A stretch of 64,000 nucleotides of DNA from Elusimicrobium sp. An273 (lineage in GTDB: Bacteria > Elusimicrobiota > Elusimicrobia > Elusimicrobiales > Elusimicrobiaceae). Made by a program: the position numbers and the translations under genes. Numbering within the stretch: position 1 is the first letter of the stretch; each line of letters opens with the position of its first letter. Location of the stretch: assembly GCF_002159705.1 (NCBI RefSeq), contig NZ_NFJD01000003.1:186001-250000 (forward strand), given 5' to 3'. The notes below the pieces were generated by a model that was given only the letters and a program-made list of their open reading frames with translations, had not been told where the DNA came from and searched no databases. Below, in pieces: positions 35,017-43,695 of this stretch.

Positions 35017-35925
35017 ATGAACTTACAAGCCCGTTCTGCTTTTGCCCGCGAGATTACCGTCAAAGGCATGATTATCAACACCGTCCTGTGCGCGGCCAAA
35101 TTTGCGGCCGGCGTATTCGGGCGCAGCTCCGCCATGGTGGCGGATGCCGTCCATTCGCTTTCCGACTCGCTGACGGATATCGTCGTGCTGGCCAGCCTCA
35201 AATTTTCAACCCGCCCCGCCGACCAAGACCACGCCTACGGCCACGGCCGGTTTGAAACGATGGCCACGCTGGTGATCTCGGTGGCGCTGTTTGCGGTCGG
35301 GGCCAAAATTCTCTATAACGGAATTTTGGATATCGTCCGCCTGGCCGAAGGCGGCACCATTGCCCGCCCGCACGCCATTGCCTTGTGGATGGCGGTGCTT
35401 TCCATTGCCGTCAAAGAATGGCTGTACCGCTACACGCTGAAAGCGGCCAAGCAAATCGGCTCTTCCGCGCTGGAGGCCAACGCCTGGCACCACCGCTCGG
35501 ACGCCATGAGCTCCATCGGCACGCTGTTGGGTATCGGCGGGGCATATTTCTTGGGAAACAAGTGGACGGTGCTGGATCCCTTGGCGGCGGTGGTGGTAAG
35601 TTTCTTTATTTTTGAAGTGGCGTGGAATATCCTTAAAAGCGCCTCGGACGAACTGCTGGACAAATCCCTGGGCGCCCAAGCGGAAACCAAAATTACGCAA
35701 GTTTGCCGCCAGGCGGAACCGCAAGCCTGCGCGCACAGCATTAAAACCCGCAAAATCGGCGGTTATGCCTGCTTGGAATTTCACGTATACCTGCCGGACG
35801 AATGGAATTTAAAGCGGGTGCACGACGCAACGGATAAAATGGAACAAGCCCTGCAACAGGCCTTCGGTCAGCAGACCTTGGTTACCATCCACCCGGAGCC
35901 CCGCTCGCTGGATAACAACCATTAA
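35017..35925 (+). CDS. Cation diffusion facilitator (CDF) family metal transporter
   Basis: 302 residues, six membrane segments in the first 205 residues, then a cytoplasmic ferredoxin-like domain (about 210-295). CDF proteins export Zn, Fe, Mn or Co in exchange for protons. The metal-site motifs are HSLSDSLTD in TM2 (DSLTD matches the D-x-x-x-D half) and WHHRSDAMSS in TM5 (H-x-x-x-D). The DHAYGHGRFE loop after TM2 is also typical. The TM2 site carries D-D with TM5 H-D, the zinc-type set. It is predicted to be translated from a leaderless mRNA. Confidence 0.9.
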   Translation: MNLQARSAFAREITVKGMIINTVLCAAKFAAGVFGRSSAMVADAVHSLSDSLTDIVVLASLKFSTRPADQDHAYGHGRFETMATLVISVALFAVGAKILYNGILDIVRLAEGGTIARPHAIALWMAVLSIAVKEWLYRYTLKAAKQIGSSALEANAWHHRSDAMSSIGTLLGIGGAYFLGNKWTVLDPLAAVVVSFFIFEVAWNILKSASDELLDKSLGAQAETKITQVCRQAEPQACAHSIKTRKIGGYACLEFHVYLPDEWNLKRVHDATDKMEQALQQAFGQQTLVTIHPEPRSLDNNH

Positions 35926-35948
35926 AAAGTTTGCTACAATAGCCGTAC

Positions 35949-36021
35949 GCCCCGTTAGCTCAATTGGATAGAGTCCCGGTCTTCGGAACCGGTGGTACAG
36001 GTTCAAGTCCTGTACGGGGCA
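35949..36021 (+). tRNA. tRNA-Arg (anticodon TCG), CCA not encoded
   Basis: Acceptor arms GCCCCGT and ACGGGGC pair; the anticodon stem CCGGT/ACCGG closes loop CTTCGGA, which gives anticodon TCG; the T arm contains GGTTCAAGTCC. After the discriminator A the genome reads TAC, so the CCA must be added by an enzyme. An extended -10 (TGCTACAAT, 35932-35940) lies 8 nt upstream. Confidence 0.93.
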
Positions 36022-36220
36022 TACTTCTTCCGAGTTTTATTTTTACAGCACACCACTTATTTTTCCGTCGGAAAATTAAAAACGCAAAGAACGCTAAAAA
36101 ACGGCCGGCCGCAGCATGCTTGCCGCTCAAATGCCGGCAAGCGGGCCCGCACGCATTCGTTTGCCGCTTGTCGCTTTATTTGATGAAATCTGCAGAGTCT
36201 CTCCTCTATGGCTTAAAATT

Positions 36221-36229
36221 TGCTAAAAT
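36221..36229 (+). promoter_or_regulatory. Extended -10 of the yebC-ruvC operon
   Basis: TGCTAAAAT lies 34 nt before the yebC ATG, leaving a leader with AAGGAG. The gap 36022-36263 holds two weak hairpins (36062-36078 and 36117-36143) and no gene. Confidence 0.6.
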
Positions 36230-36263
36230 AGAAATATCTAAATTTGCAGTAAGGAGCGTACCT

Positions 36264-37022
36264 ATGGGTGGACATTCGCACTGGGCCGGTATTAAACACA
36301 AAAAGGCCCTCGTAGACGCCAAAAAAGGTAAAGTATTTACCAAAATTTTAAGAGAAATTACCATCGCCGCCAAAATGAGCGGCGGCAACCCCGACCAAAA
36401 CCCGCGCTTGCGCAAAGCCATGGACGATGCCCGCGCGGCCAATATGCCGTCGGACAACGTAAAACGCGCCATTATGAAAGGTACCGGCCAGCTGCCGGGT
36501 GTGTCGTACGAAGAAATCACGTACGAAGGCTACGGCCCCGGTTCGGTAGCCGTCATTGTGGAATGCACGACAGACAACAAGAACCGCACGTTCTCGGAAA
36601 TCCGCAAAATTTTCACCAGCCACGGCGGCTCTATCGGCACGGCGGGCTGCGTGTCCTATATGTTTAAAGGCAAAGGGCTGATTGTCGTCAAGAAAGAAGA
36701 CATTTCCGAAGACGACCTGATGAACCTGGCCTTGGAAGCCGGAGCGGAAGATGTGCGCACCGCGGGCGATGTGTACGAAGTAATCACTAGCCCGGACATG
36801 GCGGAATTGGACGCCGTGAAAAAAGCGATTGAAGCCAAAGGCATTACGCCGGTTTCCGCGGATTTGACGATGCTGCCCGATACGGAAGTAAACATTACCG
36901 ACGAGCATACCGCCGAAACGCTGATGAATATGCTTGAAGCGCTCGATGACCACGACGACACCAAAAACGTCTATGACAACTCGAATATAGACGAAGCCGT
37001 GGCCGCCAAACTCAACGCCTAG
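36264..37022 (+). CDS. YebC/PmpR family regulatory protein
   Basis: 252 residues. The conserved start GGHSHWAGIKHKKALVDAKKGKVFTK and the NPRLRKAMDDARAANMPSDNVKRAI block identify the family; the GYGPGSVAVIVECTTDN and later NIT/TLMNMLEALDDHDD blocks complete the three domains. Members are DNA-binding regulators or translation factors that help with difficult proline stretches. The ATG at 36264 is chosen because AAGGAG lies 8 nt before it and the family always begins MxGHSxW; the frame runs further upstream through the tRNA. ruvC follows after 12 nt, a common gene pair. Confidence 0.93.
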   Translation: MGGHSHWAGIKHKKALVDAKKGKVFTKILREITIAAKMSGGNPDQNPRLRKAMDDARAANMPSDNVKRAIMKGTGQLPGVSYEEITYEGYGPGSVAVIVECTTDNKNRTFSEIRKIFTSHGGSIGTAGCVSYMFKGKGLIVVKKEDISEDDLMNLALEAGAEDVRTAGDVYEVITSPDMAELDAVKKAIEAKGITPVSADLTMLPDTEVNITDEHTAETLMNMLEALDDHDDTKNVYDNSNIDEAVAAKLNA

Positions 37023-37034
37023 TACAGAGGCCGC

Positions 37035-37601
37035 TTGAACAAAACAACAACCACCGTTTTAGGTATAGACCCTGGTTTAGACAGAACGGGATGGGCCATC
37101 CTCACAAGGGACGCCCGTTCCGTTTTGTCTTTACGGGCGTGCGGGCTGATTCATACGGACGCCCACCAGGAACTGCCTAATCGGTTGGAATATATTTTTG
37201 CCGAACTGCAAAAACTCATCGCCGCCTACGGGCCCGATCAGGTGGCCATGGAACAAAACTTTTTCTTAAAACGCGCCGTAACCATGGCCAACACGGTCAT
37301 GACGCGCGGCGTGATTATCCTGGCCTGCCAGCTGGCGGGCAAGCCGATTTCGTTTTATCCCCCCAAACGAGTTAAAATGATGCTCTGCGGCACCGGAACG
37401 GCCGACAAAAAGCAAGTCCAGCGGATGGTGCAGCTGACGCTAAACTTGGACAAAGCCCCCTCCCCAGATGACGTAGCCGACGCCGCAGCCATTGCCGTCT
37501 GCCACGCCAAAACAGCCCCGCTAAACGCAATGATAAACGTAAAAGCGGCCTTCCTGGAAAAACTGAAGGCCGCCAAACAACTTCAACTCAAAAAACGTTA
37601 A
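37035..37601 (+). CDS. ruvC: Holliday junction resolvase RuvC
   Basis: 188 residues, slightly longer than the E. coli enzyme (173). It cuts Holliday junctions bound by RuvAB. Catalytic acids are visible: Asp in [12 protein letters not shown], Glu in MEQNFFLK, and the two Asp in [13 protein letters not shown]. The start codon is TTG, with AGAGG a few nt upstream. Normally ruvC is followed by ruvA and ruvB; here two prepilin genes on the other strand intervene. Its TAA stop overlaps the stop codon of the convergent prepilin gene, so there is no room for a terminator. Confidence 0.93.
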   Translation: MNKTTTTVLGIDPGLDRTGWAILTRDARSVLSLRACGLIHTDAHQELPNRLEYIFAELQKLIAAYGPDQVAMEQNFFLKRAVTMANTVMTRGVIILACQLAGKPISFYPPKRVKMMLCGTGTADKKQVQRMVQLTLNLDKAPSPDDVADAAAIAVCHAKTAPLNAMINVKAAFLEKLKAAKQLQLKKR

Positions 37602-38128
37602 TTCATCAACCCGTTCTTCTTTCCGCTGATTCCTTGGCAAATGGGAGAGGCCGTTGCACTTGCGTCAAAATTTTTCCAATTACCAAACCCATAATTGGGA
37701 TCATAGTCACTTGTACACCAAATAGTTAACTCTCCATTAGGCGGAACAAGTTTCATATAGATGGCAAACTGTTTATTATTGTATGTTGCCTTTATTGGGT
37801 AAGCCTTTCCTATCATTGTTTCCGTCTGAGAATTTCCTCCTTCAAAATAAAATTGCATGTGGTTCCCTTTAAAATTGTTCACTCCATAGCCAAAATCCAC
37901 CCCGATATTGGGAACCTCTATATCCAGCGAATCCAGCTCGCGCGTGTATTTGCCATTGGATAAATAATACAACTGTTTGGCTTTTGCTATGCTTCTAAAT
38001 AACGTAACGGCTTCCGTAGCTTTGGCTTTGGCAACGGATTTCTCATACTGCGGCAAAGCCACCGCCGCCAAAATGCCAATAATCAACACCACTACCAATA
38101 GCTCTATTAAAGTAAAACCTTTTTTCAT
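37598..38128 (-). CDS. Type IV prepilin-like protein
   Basis: 176 residues. Leader MKKG is followed by [37 protein letters not shown], with the +5 Glu. The C-terminal domain contains Cys residues in WCTSDYD and PICQG near the end, suitable for a disulfide loop. AAGGAG lies a few nt upstream of the ATG. The promoter, about 70 nt further back, contains a 12-nt poly-T tract between -35 and -10. The middle section ([31 protein letters not shown]) is close to the next prepilin, so the two are duplicates. It is convergent with ruvC. Confidence 0.9.
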   Translation of the reverse strand: MKKGFTLIELLVVVLIIGILAAVALPQYEKSVAKAKATEAVTLFRSIAKAKQLYYLSNGKYTRELDSLDIEVPNIGVDFGYGVNNFKGNHMQFYFEGGNSQTETMIGKAYPIKATYNNKQFAIYMKLVPPNGELTIWCTSDYDPNYGFGNWKNFDASATASPICQGISGKKNGLMN

Positions 38129-38205
38129 AAAAACTCCTTAGCGCGTTGATTGAAAGGCTTATTTATAGTCTAATAATTAACTGCCTTCCAATTAATGCCC
38201 AAACC

Positions 38206-38233
38206 AGTGTATCAAAAAAAAAAAACAAAACAA
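38206..38233 (-). promoter_or_regulatory. Prepilin promoter with 12-nt poly-T spacer tract
   Basis: On the minus strand: TTGTTT (-35, 38233-38228), a 16-nt spacer containing twelve consecutive T (38225-38214), then TGA and TACACT (-10, 38211-38206). The same arrangement precedes two other prepilin genes. Confidence 0.5.
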
Positions 38234-38296
38234 GACCAAAGTTGCTTGATTGGCACAGAAACAAAAAAAGTCGGTTATTGTGCAAATAAAAAAATA

Positions 38297-38317
38297 AAAC
38301 CGGCAAAAAGCCGGTTT
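38297..38317 (-). terminator. Terminator of the 38341-38886 prepilin gene
   Basis: AAACCGGC and GCCGGTTT form the stem with an AAAAA/TTTTT loop; on the minus strand a T-rich tract follows. Confidence 0.75.
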
Positions 38318-38340
38318 ATTAAGTTAGAAGAACACAATCT

Positions 38341-38886
38341 TTATAATTTCATCAACCCGTCGGATGCCGCCCCTAGTTTGCGGCAAATGTCAGGAAGCTG
38401 GCCCGCGGGGACGGGAATTGTCGGCCCAGAAGAAGGAGCGTACTCCGTACAATAAATTTTCTTTTCCCCTTGGTTCAAATCCATTACCAAGGTATATTTC
38501 TTACTTTTTTTCGAAGAAGCTTTTATTCTAAACACACGGTTTGCCCAACCATAGCTTTCTGCTTCGGCCCAAAAATAATAATTATCAGTCTCCCAGTTGT
38601 TTTGCCCATACCCGATATCGCGCCCAATTCCTGGCATTTCAATATCTAATAAATCCAGTTGCCGCGTATAGCGTCCGTTGCTCATTTCAAACATTTTTTC
38701 AGCTTTCTCTAGATTGCTAAAAGCCGTAAGAACTTCAGCTATTCGGCTCTTTTCAACGGCTATTTCATATTGTGGAACGGCGACCGCCGCCAATATGCCG
38801 ATGATTAAAACAACAACCAACAGTTCTATTAGCGTAAATCCGGCGTTTTTAACACCGAGGAAGGGTTTTTGATAAATTTTGTTCAT
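38341..38886 (-). CDS. Type IV prepilin-like protein
   Basis: 181 residues. A longer leader, MNKIYQKPFLGVKNAG, ends at the peptidase site before [36 protein letters not shown]. The C-terminus has a Cys pair (IYCTEYAPS and PDICRKLG). No Shine-Dalgarno is present; a -10-like TGATAAATT ends 6 nt before the ATG. The promoter has an 11-nt poly-T spacer, and a 15-bp inverted repeat spans the start codon. The leader IYQKxFxGxKNAG is shared with the prepilin at 43111. This gene and its neighbour separate ruvC from ruvA. Confidence 0.9.
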   Translation of the reverse strand: MNKIYQKPFLGVKNAGFTLIELLVVVLIIGILAAVAVPQYEIAVEKSRIAEVLTAFSNLEKAEKMFEMSNGRYTRQLDLLDIEMPGIGRDIGYGQNNWETDNYYFWAEAESYGWANRVFRIKASSKKSKKYTLVMDLNQGEKKIYCTEYAPSSGPTIPVPAGQLPDICRKLGAASDGLMKL

Positions 38887-38919
38887 AGCAAAAATTTATC
38901 AAAAAAAAAAACGAGTCAA
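38866..38919 (-). promoter_or_regulatory. Prepilin promoter with poly-T spacer and start-spanning inverted repeat
   Basis: Minus strand: TTGACT (38919-38914), CG, eleven T (38911-38901), GA, TAAATT (38898-38893), six nt, ATG (38886). A perfect 15-bp inverted repeat (38866-38880 with 38891-38905) is centred on the start codon; one arm covers the -10 and the other covers codons 3-7. Confidence 0.6.
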
Positions 38920-39124
38920 GGCCAAAGCTGGGGCACCCCACCCTATACCCGTTAACACGATGGGTGGAGCCACACGGCTCAAGCCTCACCACGCGCTTTT
39001 AACGCAATCTCTGCCAAAACCAGGGCAGACGCTTTTGGCACTTTTTGTTTCATCGTTTACAAAAAAAAGGTATAAGCCCCCATTATAGGAGTGATTTTTA
39101 GTTATCGGAGAGTGTAAGGGAATA

Positions 39125-39133
39125 TGGTAAAAT
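39125..39133 (+). promoter_or_regulatory. Extended -10, predicted leaderless promoter of ruvA
   Basis: TGGTAAAAT, then six nt (GAAAGT), then the ATG at 39140. No Shine-Dalgarno. The stretch 38920-39124 holds a partial copy of the repeat seen at 43733 (38930-38980) and no gene. Confidence 0.65.
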
Positions 39134-39139
39134 GAAAGT

Positions 39140-39751
39140 ATGATAGCGTATTTAAAAGGCGAGATTTTGGAAGTCAAAGAAGACGGGGCCGTCATCGTGT
39201 GCGGCGGCGTGGGCTACGAAGTAAACCTGGCCCACAGCTCGGCTTTGGAACTGACGGCCGGCACCGAACGGGCGCTGTACGTGGCGGAATCCATTTCCCC
39301 TTATGACGGCACCGTCTTGTACGGTTTTTTAAATAAAGAAGACAAAGAACTCTGGCTTCTGTTCAAAACCGCCATTCCCAACACCGGGCCCAAAAAAGCA
39401 ATGGAATTTTTAAACAAAGCCCTTCGCTCGGTGGCGGATTTCCATAACGCCATTTTAAAACGCGACCCCAAAATTTTAACGGGCATTTTCGGCTTTACCG
39501 CCAAAACGGCGGAAAAGCTGATTACTTCCTTAAAAGATAAAATGGACGCCGTAACCGTACAGGGCGAAAGCAAAATAAAGGTAATGGACGAAGCCCCCTA
39601 CATGAGCGGGGTGATGGAAGCGTTAACCGCCTTGGGCTATTCCGCCGCGGAATCGCGCCGCGCCATGGAAAAGCTGTATGCCGAAGGCATTAATCCCAAC
39701 GACAAAATTGAAAACCTTATTAAAGAGGCCCTGCGGGTGTTGAAAAAATGA
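39140..39751 (+). CDS. ruvA: Holliday junction branch migration protein RuvA
   Basis: 203 residues. RuvA binds the four-way junction and recruits RuvB. Domain I begins [28 protein letters not shown]; the helix-hairpin-helix section includes [18 protein letters not shown], and the C-terminal RuvB-binding domain is [22 protein letters not shown]. The hairpin reads TGPKKAM instead of the usual GIGPKxAL, a mild divergence. Its stop overlaps the ruvB ATG by 4 nt. A predicted leaderless start follows an extended -10. Confidence 0.93.
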   Translation: MIAYLKGEILEVKEDGAVIVCGGVGYEVNLAHSSALELTAGTERALYVAESISPYDGTVLYGFLNKEDKELWLLFKTAIPNTGPKKAMEFLNKALRSVADFHNAILKRDPKILTGIFGFTAKTAEKLITSLKDKMDAVTVQGESKIKVMDEAPYMSGVMEALTALGYSAAESRRAMEKLYAEGINPNDKIENLIKEALRVLKK

Positions 39752-40770
39752 GCAACCAAAACGAAATTTTAGATGTTTCCCAACTGCCCGAAGAGTCCGC
39801 CGGGCTGGAAGCCGCCCTGCGCCCTACCACGCTGGACGAGTTTGTGGGGCAGGATAAATTAAAAGAAAACCTGCGCATTTTTATTGCGGCGGCCAAATCG
39901 CGCAAAGAAGCGCTGGATCACTGCCTTTTTTATGCGCCGCCGGGTCTGGGCAAAACCACGCTGGCTAACATCTTGGCCAAAGAAATGGGCGTTAACATCA
40001 AAGTTACTTCCGGCCCGGTGCTAGCGCGCCCTGGCGATTTGGCCGCCATGCTGACGACGGAACTTTCCGACGGAGACATCCTTTTTATTGACGAAATCCA
40101 CCGCCTCAATCCGGCTGTGGAAGAAGCTCTGTACCCGGCCATGGAAGATTTTACTTTCTTTATCAACACCGGAAAAGGCGCCGGATCCACCACCTTAAAA
40201 CTGGCGGTGCCGCGCTTTACGCTGGTGGGAGCCACCACGCGCTCGGGCCTGTTGACCGGCCCCCTGCGCGACCGCTTTGGCATTGTGTTTAACTTAGGTT
40301 TTTACGAAGTGCCGGAAATTACCGACATTTTGGAACGCTCCGCGCGACTGCTCGCCATCCAGGCCGACCGCGAAGGGCTGACGGAGCTTGCCAAGCGCTC
40401 CCGCGGCACGCCGCGTATTGCCAACCGCCTCTTGCGCCGCGCGCGCGACTTTGCGCAGGTAAAGGGCAACGGCGTCATTACGCGCGAAATTGCCAAAACG
40501 GCTATGGACTCGCTGGATATAGACGAAGAAGGATTGGACAGCGTGGACAAGCGGATTTTGGAAGCGCTGATTGACCGTTTTTCAGGCGGCCCGGTAGGCG
40601 TGGACAATTTGGCCATTGCCGTCTCGGAAGCCGTAGATACGCTGACGGACGTGATTGAGCCGTTTTTAATCAAAGCCGGCTTTATTGCGCGCACCCCGCG
40701 CGGGCGCGTGGCCACCCGCAAAGCCTACGACCACTTAGGCCGCAAACAACATACGGATTTACTTTTCTAA
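39748..40770 (+). CDS. ruvB: Holliday junction branch migration ATPase RuvB
   Basis: 340 residues. The AAA+ motor that drives branch migration with RuvA. Walker A is [19 protein letters not shown], Walker B is [11 protein letters not shown], sensor 1 lies in [11 protein letters not shown], the Arg finger region in [10 protein letters not shown], and the C-terminal winged helix ends [15 protein letters not shown]. Full length and highly conserved. Translationally coupled to ruvA and followed after 12 nt by the SpoIID gene. Confidence 0.96.
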   Translation: MSNQNEILDVSQLPEESAGLEAALRPTTLDEFVGQDKLKENLRIFIAAAKSRKEALDHCLFYAPPGLGKTTLANILAKEMGVNIKVTSGPVLARPGDLAAMLTTELSDGDILFIDEIHRLNPAVEEALYPAMEDFTFFINTGKGAGSTTLKLAVPRFTLVGATTRSGLLTGPLRDRFGIVFNLGFYEVPEITDILERSARLLAIQADREGLTELAKRSRGTPRIANRLLRRARDFAQVKGNGVITREIAKTAMDSLDIDEEGLDSVDKRILEALIDRFSGGPVGVDNLAIAVSEAVDTLTDVIEPFLIKAGFIARTPRGRVATRKAYDHLGRKQHTDLLF

Positions 40771-40782
40771 CCCGGAGACCCG

Positions 40783-42036
40783 ATGAAACACTTATTGCGT
40801 TTTCAGCTGTTGTTCCTAGCCACCCTGTTTATCAGCGCGTGCGCCGTGCCTTCCCAGCGTGCCGCCGTCGGCGCGCAAGCCGCCAAAGAAAGCCAAATCA
40901 ACTCTTCCGCGCTGACGCGCGCCCCCGAACCGAAATCCCAAGATCCGCAGGCTAAACGCCGCCCGAAAGATTTAACCGTCCGCATTCTGCTGGCGGAAAA
41001 ACAAAAATCCGCCCTCATCAAACATACGGGCAAAGTATATATCTATACGTTAAATTTGGATAAAAAATACAAAATTTCCGCCCCCGGCACGTTATCGGTC
41101 AAAGCCTTAGGCAGCGGCAAAATCCAAGTGGGCACTCTGCAGGCCAACAAAACCATTGTACTGGAGCCTGCTTTAAACACCTTGCTGGTGTGGAACAAAA
41201 ATTCTTACTCCGGCAAAATTTTTATCATTCCCGCCGGCAATACGTTTCACTTGGTGGAGCACGCCCCGCTGGAAACGTATCTCTACGGCGTTCTTCCCTA
41301 CGAGATGAGCCATTCCTGGCCCTTGGAAGCGCTTAAAGCGCAGGCCGTAGCGGCGCGCACCTACACGCTAAAGACGCTGGAAAACGTAAAAAACCAAAAT
41401 TTTGACGTGTTTTCCGACGTTCGCAGCCAAATGTATAAAGGCGGCGGCAAGCAATATGATTCCGTCAAAAAAGCGGTGGACGGCACCCGCGGCGAAGTGC
41501 TGACCTATCAGGACAAACTGTTTTTTACCTACTACCACGCCAACTGTGGCGGCGGTACGGACGACGTACGCAGCTGGAACCCCGGCGCGGCTTCCATTAA
41601 GCCGCTTTCCGGCGCCTCCTGCAAGACCGATTCCCACTCCAAAAGCTACAAATGGCAGATGAACATCCCCCGTTCCAAGGTGGAAAATTACGCCAAGCGG
41701 GTGGGGCTTTCCGGTACGCTAAAAAGCCTGAAAATCGCCCGCAAAACCGACACGGGCCGCGCCACCAATATAACGATCCGCACCTCCAAAGGCTCCAAAA
41801 CCGTTCCGTGCGGAAATTTCCGCCTGGCCGTCGGCATCCGCAGCTGCAAAATCACCAAGCTTTCCGTGCGCAAAAATGACGTACATTTTGAAGGCAAAGG
41901 CTACGGCCACGGCATTGGCATGTGCCAAGACGGCGCCAACGGCATGGCAAAAGACGGAAAAAATTACAAAAAGATTTTAAAAAATTACTATCCGGGATCG
42001 GAAATAAAAAACATCTCCAATTACTATGGCATTTGA
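40783..42036 (+). CDS. SpoIID/LytB-domain lipoprotein
   Basis: 417 residues. The signal ends in a lipobox, LFISAC, with Cys-20, so it is a lipoprotein. The SpoIID domain (about 140-400) shows YLYGVLPYEMSHSWPLEALKAQAVAARTYTL with the catalytic-type Glu, then a Cys-containing NCGG/TDDVRSW section and the C-terminal YGHGIGMCQDGANGMA. SpoIID enzymes are lytic transglycosylases on denuded glycan strands; outside spore formers they act in cell-wall turnover or division. GGAGA precedes the ATG. It is in an operon between ruvB and queA, overlapping queA by 11 nt; this order also occurs in other genomes. Confidence 0.88.
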   Translation: MKHLLRFQLLFLATLFISACAVPSQRAAVGAQAAKESQINSSALTRAPEPKSQDPQAKRRPKDLTVRILLAEKQKSALIKHTGKVYIYTLNLDKKYKISAPGTLSVKALGSGKIQVGTLQANKTIVLEPALNTLLVWNKNSYSGKIFIIPAGNTFHLVEHAPLETYLYGVLPYEMSHSWPLEALKAQAVAARTYTLKTLENVKNQNFDVFSDVRSQMYKGGGKQYDSVKKAVDGTRGEVLTYQDKLFFTYYHANCGGGTDDVRSWNPGAASIKPLSGASCKTDSHSKSYKWQMNIPRSKVENYAKRVGLSGTLKSLKIARKTDTGRATNITIRTSKGSKTVPCGNFRLAVGIRSCKITKLSVRKNDVHFEGKGYGHGIGMCQDGANGMAKDGKNYKKILKNYYPGSEIKNISNYYGI

Positions 42037-43063
42037 ACGTTTTAAAAAACTAAACCTAGACCCGCTGATTGCCAAGCAACCAGCCACCCCGCGCGACAGC
42101 GCCCGCCAAATGGTGCTCCACCGCGACACGCATACCATTGAACACCGCATTTTCCGCGATATTCACGAGTATTTTAACCCCGGCGACGCCTTGGTAATCA
42201 ACAACACCAAGGTTTTCCCCGCCAAGCTTTTTGCCCATAAACCCACGGGCGGAAAGGTAGAAGTGCTGCTCGTGCGGCCGATGCAAAAACCGAATGTCTG
42301 GGCCGTGCTCACGCGGGATTATAAAGAAGGCATTACCCTGGATTTCGGGGACGGCCTGCGCGCGAAAGCAACCGGCAAAACCGAAAACAACGAAGCCGTT
42401 TTGGAATTTAACCAAGAGGATATTTTACCGTTCTGCAACACTCACGGGCTGATGCCCTTGCCGCAATATATTGAAAAAGCCCGCAAGCACGACGGCATGA
42501 CCCCCAGCATTGCTACCGACAAAGACCGCTACCAAACGGTTTACGCCAAGTATACCGGTTCCATTGCCGCGCCGACGGCCGGGTTTCACTTTACGCCGGA
42601 ACTCTTGCAGAAGTTAAAAGACAAGGGCGTGCACATCTGCTACATTACCCTGCACGTGGGCTGGGGCACGTTTAAGCCCTTGCGCGGCGAGCCGGAACAG
42701 CACCATATGCTGGCGGAATTGGGCGAGGTTTCCCCCGAAACGGCAGATACGCTAAACGCCGTACGCGCAAACGGAAAACGCGTATTTTCCTGCGGCACCA
42801 CCAGCACCCGCACCCTGGAAACCTTTACGGATGAAAACCACATTACCCACCCCGGGAAAAAATGGACGGATTTGTTTATTTACCCCGGCTATAAGTTTAA
42901 AGGCATAGACTGCCTGATTACAAACTTCCACTTTCCGGACTCTACGCCCTTGTGTATGACGTCTGCCTTTGCCGGGGAGGACTTCATCTACGAAGCGTAC
43001 CTGCAAGCGGTGGAAAAGAAATACCGCTTCTACTCGTTTGGCGACAGTATGATGATTTTATGA
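42026..43063 (+). CDS. queA: S-adenosylmethionine:tRNA ribosyltransferase-isomerase
   Basis: 345 residues. QueA transfers and rearranges the ribosyl group of SAM onto 7-aminomethyl-7-deazaguanine in tRNA to make epoxyqueuosine. Conserved blocks: DPLIAKQPATPRDSARQMVL, DALVINNTKVFPAKL, GSIAAPTAGFHFTPELL, LHVGWGTFKP, CGTTSTRTLE and TNFHFPDSTPLCMTSAFAG. tgt, which acts earlier in the same pathway, lies about 1.2 kb downstream with a prepilin gene in between. A bidirectional terminator follows. Confidence 0.95.
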   Translation: MAFERFKKLNLDPLIAKQPATPRDSARQMVLHRDTHTIEHRIFRDIHEYFNPGDALVINNTKVFPAKLFAHKPTGGKVEVLLVRPMQKPNVWAVLTRDYKEGITLDFGDGLRAKATGKTENNEAVLEFNQEDILPFCNTHGLMPLPQYIEKARKHDGMTPSIATDKDRYQTVYAKYTGSIAAPTAGFHFTPELLQKLKDKGVHICYITLHVGWGTFKPLRGEPEQHHMLAELGEVSPETADTLNAVRANGKRVFSCGTTSTRTLETFTDENHITHPGKKWTDLFIYPGYKFKGIDCLITNFHFPDSTPLCMTSAFAGEDFIYEAYLQAVEKKYRFYSFGDSMMIL

Positions 43064-43068
43064 GCAAC

Positions 43069-43096
43069 AAAAAGCCCCGGTTTCCCGGGGCTTTTT
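43069..43096. terminator. Bidirectional terminator after queA
   Basis: AAAAAGCCCCGG and CCGGGGCTTTTT pair around a 4-nt loop. It serves queA and the convergent prepilin gene. Confidence 0.9.
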
Positions 43097-43110
43097 AAAT
43101 GCACTGGCTG

Positions 43111-43695
43111 TTATTGGCGAATCTCGTAAAACCGGCAGGAATCAAAAGAAGTTACGTACGTTCCATTCATCATTTTTTGGCAAAAACTGCCGGCTTCTCC
43201 CGTAAAATGAGCAATGTGCTCATAGCAATACGTTTTTCCTTCTTTTAAAACGGATACATCCTTGAGCGGAATTTTAATTCCGGAGCATTTATACGGCCCC
43301 GTCAAACGAGCCGCCGCCACAAAATAAGATTTAGCGGAAGAGCGGTTGTTGAGCGCAACCACAGTTTGCGTGTCTTGGCGGGCCGAATCGCTGGATTGAT
43401 ACGCCAGCGAACAGGGCGGCGCGGCGGGAGCGGTCGGAAGCGGAACGGAAATATCCAAGTTGCTCATTTCGTTACTGAATGAACCGGTTGCCATATAATA
43501 GGCTTTTTGTGCCGTTTCCACCGCACGGGCAATCGGGAACAAGGCGCTGATACGGCTTTTTTCAACCGCCTTCTGATACTGCGGTACGGCCACCGCCGCC
43601 AAGATACCGATGATTAATACCACTACTAAGAGCTCTATAAGCGTAAATCCGGCGTTTTTAGTGCCGGGGAAGGATTTTTGATAAATTGTTGCCAT
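43111..43695 (-). CDS. Type IV prepilin-like protein
   Basis: 194 residues from the ATG at 43695 (the frame has a TTG two codons earlier). Leader MATIYQKSFPGTKNAG precedes [37 protein letters not shown]. Cys residues in CSGI, TYCYE, SFCQK and SCRFY near the C-terminus could make two disulfides. No Shine-Dalgarno; a -10-like TGATAAATT ends 6 nt before the ATG. The promoter spacer has twelve T. Leader and promoter are close copies of those at 38886, so the unit was duplicated as a cassette. It separates queA from tgt. Confidence 0.9.
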   Translation of the reverse strand: MATIYQKSFPGTKNAGFTLIELLVVVLIIGILAAVAVPQYQKAVEKSRISALFPIARAVETAQKAYYMATGSFSNEMSNLDISVPLPTAPAAPPCSLAYQSSDSARQDTQTVVALNNRSSAKSYFVAAARLTGPYKCSGIKIPLKDVSVLKEGKTYCYEHIAHFTGEAGSFCQKMMNGTYVTSFDSCRFYEIRQ

